A stretch of DNA of 42,089 nt, from NCBI GenBank assembly GCA_938010615.1, contig CALLUY010000089.1:1-42089 (forward strand). The letters run 5' to 3'. The notes below the pieces were generated by a model. The model saw nothing but the letters and a program-made list of their open reading frames with translations. It did no database searches and was not told where the DNA came from. Shown here in pieces: positions 40,978 through 42,089 of this stretch; position 1 is the stretch's first letter, and every line of letters starts with the position of its first letter. This DNA is from an uncultured Pirellulaceae bacterium. Lineage in GTDB: Bacteria > Planctomycetota > Planctomycetia > Pirellulales > Pirellulaceae. The translations under genes were made by a program, and so were the position numbers.

Positions 40978-42089
40978 GTGAAAGTAAAAGTAGAAAAGAA
41001 AATTGGTGACCAAGTCCTGTCGATCGAGACCGGACAACTTGCGAAACTCGCCGCTGCCGCCGTTGTAATTCAGTATGGAGAAACGGTCGTTCTGTGCTCA
41101 GCAGCGACGGGTTCACCGCGACCGGGTTTGGATTTCTTCCCATTGATGTGTGATTACCGCGAGCGCACCTGTGCTGCCGGTAAATTTCCTGGCGGTTTCA
41201 TGAAGCGTGAAGGCCGACCGACGATGAAGGAGACGTTGACGGCTCGTTTGATCGACCGTCCGATCCGCCCAATGTTTGCCGATGGCTTCAAGGATGAAGT
41301 TCAGTGTCAGTCATTCGTGCTTTCGAGCGATCGTCAAAATGATGGCGATGTTCTGGCCATGAACGGTGCCGCAACTGCCTGTTTCATCTCAGCATTACCG
41401 TTCCACGAAGCCGTTGCTTCGACTCGCGTTGGACGCGTCGATGGTGAGTTCGTCGCCTTCCCAACCTTCGAGCAACTCGAAGAAAGCGACATGGACATCA
41501 TCGTTTCCGGTACCGATGGTGCGGTGACGATGATCGAAGGTTTCGCTCGCGAAGTCGCCGAAGACGATATGCTTGCTGCGATTGAATTTGCTCACAGCAC
41601 GATCAAGGAAGTCCTTGGGTTGATGCATGAGCTTCGCGAGAAGTTCCCTGTTGAGAAGGTTGACTTCGAGTCTCCGACCGATGGCGGACTCTTCGATAAA
41701 GTCAAAGCGAAATACTTCGACGGCTTTTCCAAAGCTGTTCTGACAGCTGACAAAAAAACGCGTGGAGCTGCCAAGTCTGAATTCAAGGACAAGGTCATCG
41801 CCGAGATGATTCCTGACCCCGAAGCGGACAACGCCATCTGCAAAGACGCTCTCAAGAAAGCACTTTACAAGCTTGAATCATCTGTCATCCGTGAATCGAT
41901 TCTCGACGGCAAGCGTACCGATGGTCGTGGCCTTGAGGACCTTCGCGACATCGAATGTCACGTCGACGTGATTCCTCGCGTTCACGGTTCGGCTGTTTTC
42001 CAACGCGGTGAAACTCAAGCGATGATCACCATCACCCTTGGTACTGGCCGTGACGAGCAGCGTGTTGACGGCTTGCAGGATGAGTACTC
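40978..42089 (+). CDS. pnp: Polyribonucleotide nucleotidyltransferase, N-terminal part (3' truncated by window edge)
   Basis: The frame is open to the end of the window; about 370 residues are visible. PNPase degrades RNA from the 3' end by phosphorolysis. Start chosen at the GTG at 40978, where GGAAAGGG ends seven bases upstream and MKVKVEKKIGDQVLSIETGQLAK matches family starts; an in-frame ATG at 40972 is too near that site. First RNase PH domain: YGETVVLCSAA, DFFPLMCDYRERTCAAGKFPGGFMKREGRP (FPGGFxKREGRP motif), RLIDRPIRPMF, and the helical linker to about residue 320. The second RNase PH domain begins at KRTDGRGLEDLRDIECHVDVIPRVHGSAVFQRGETQA, which is cut soon after. Confidence 0.96.
   Translation, partial: MKVKVEKKIGDQVLSIETGQLAKLAAAAVVIQYGETVVLCSAATGSPRPGLDFFPLMCDYRERTCAAGKFPGGFMKREGRPTMKETLTARLIDRPIRPMFADGFKDEVQCQSFVLSSDRQNDGDVLAMNGAATACFISALPFHEAVASTRVGRVDGEFVAFPTFEQLEESDMDIIVSGTDGAVTMIEGFAREVAEDDMLAAIEFAHSTIKEVLGLMHELREKFPVEKVDFESPTDGGLFDKVKAKYFDGFSKAVLTADKKTRGAAKSEFKDKVIAEMIPDPEADNAICKDALKKALYKLESSVIRESILDGKRTDGRGLEDLRDIECHVDVIPRVHGSAVFQRGETQAMITITLGTGRDEQRVDGLQDEY

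Overview
The window looks like chromosomal DNA from a planctomycete, probably a Pirellulales-type organism. The pointers are indirect: roughly even base composition, weak Shine-Dalgarno use, an ECF sigma factor beside a Hanks-type kinase-like gene, separate coaC and coaB genes, Cys-rich exported proteins of planctomycete style, a MoxR/DUF58/transglutaminase cluster, and dispersed palindromic repeats whose spurious translation reads TSPTRKRG, which I recall as common in these genomes. No tRNA, rRNA, phage, transposase or CRISPR array was recognised.

Layout. 1-2128 (+): end of a sulfite reductase gene followed by two siroheme-pathway genes (sirB-like chelatase, cobA). 2181-5479: a thioredoxin-fold exported protein, a Cys-rich lipoprotein and two small lipoproteins. 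5499-5726: dispersed repeats. 5746-8085 (-): ilvB-ilvH for branched-chain amino acids. 8442-9509 (+): holA. 9975-16138 (+): a coiled-coil membrane protein and two tiny membrane proteins, then MoxR ATPase, DUF58 and transglutaminase proteins, with a near-perfect sigma-70 promoter in front. 16179-21250 (-): a housekeeping run tpiA-secG-yicC-gmk-rpoZ-coaC-coaB-sulfotransferase. 21444-21740: a second repeat cluster. 21840-24347: a YRG-repeat lipoprotein and a long modular Cys-rich exported protein. 24942-29149 (+): a dehydrogenase / cyclase / DUF1537 kinase / Gfo-Idh cluster that resembles an acid-sugar catabolic operon. 30666-32576 (+): a HemD-HemE fusion. 32627-34824: pseudokinase + ECF sigma operon divergent from a small LuxR-type regulator. 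34897-39016 (-): an ABC export system whose adaptor carries C-terminal EF-hands. 39453-39839 (-): a small heavy-metal-associated (HMA) lipoprotein. 40379-42089 (+): rpsO and pnp.

The standout is the HMA lipoprotein at 39453-39839. A conventional reading stops at codon 69, but the same frame continues through two TGA codons placed exactly at the two expected metal-binding cysteines (GMA-TGA-PGG-TGA-GAKV) and completes a normal HMA fold ending in TAA. A stable hairpin follows the second TGA at the distance expected of a bacterial SECIS element, the gene has a strong ribosome binding site, and a rho-independent terminator lies downstream. I read it as an unannotated double-selenocysteine protein.

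Other items of note are a dehydrogenase with no canonical start codon (ATT start, or slippage at an A6 run), the pseudokinase lacking three catalytic motifs, the HemD-HemE fusion and the EF-hand adaptor.
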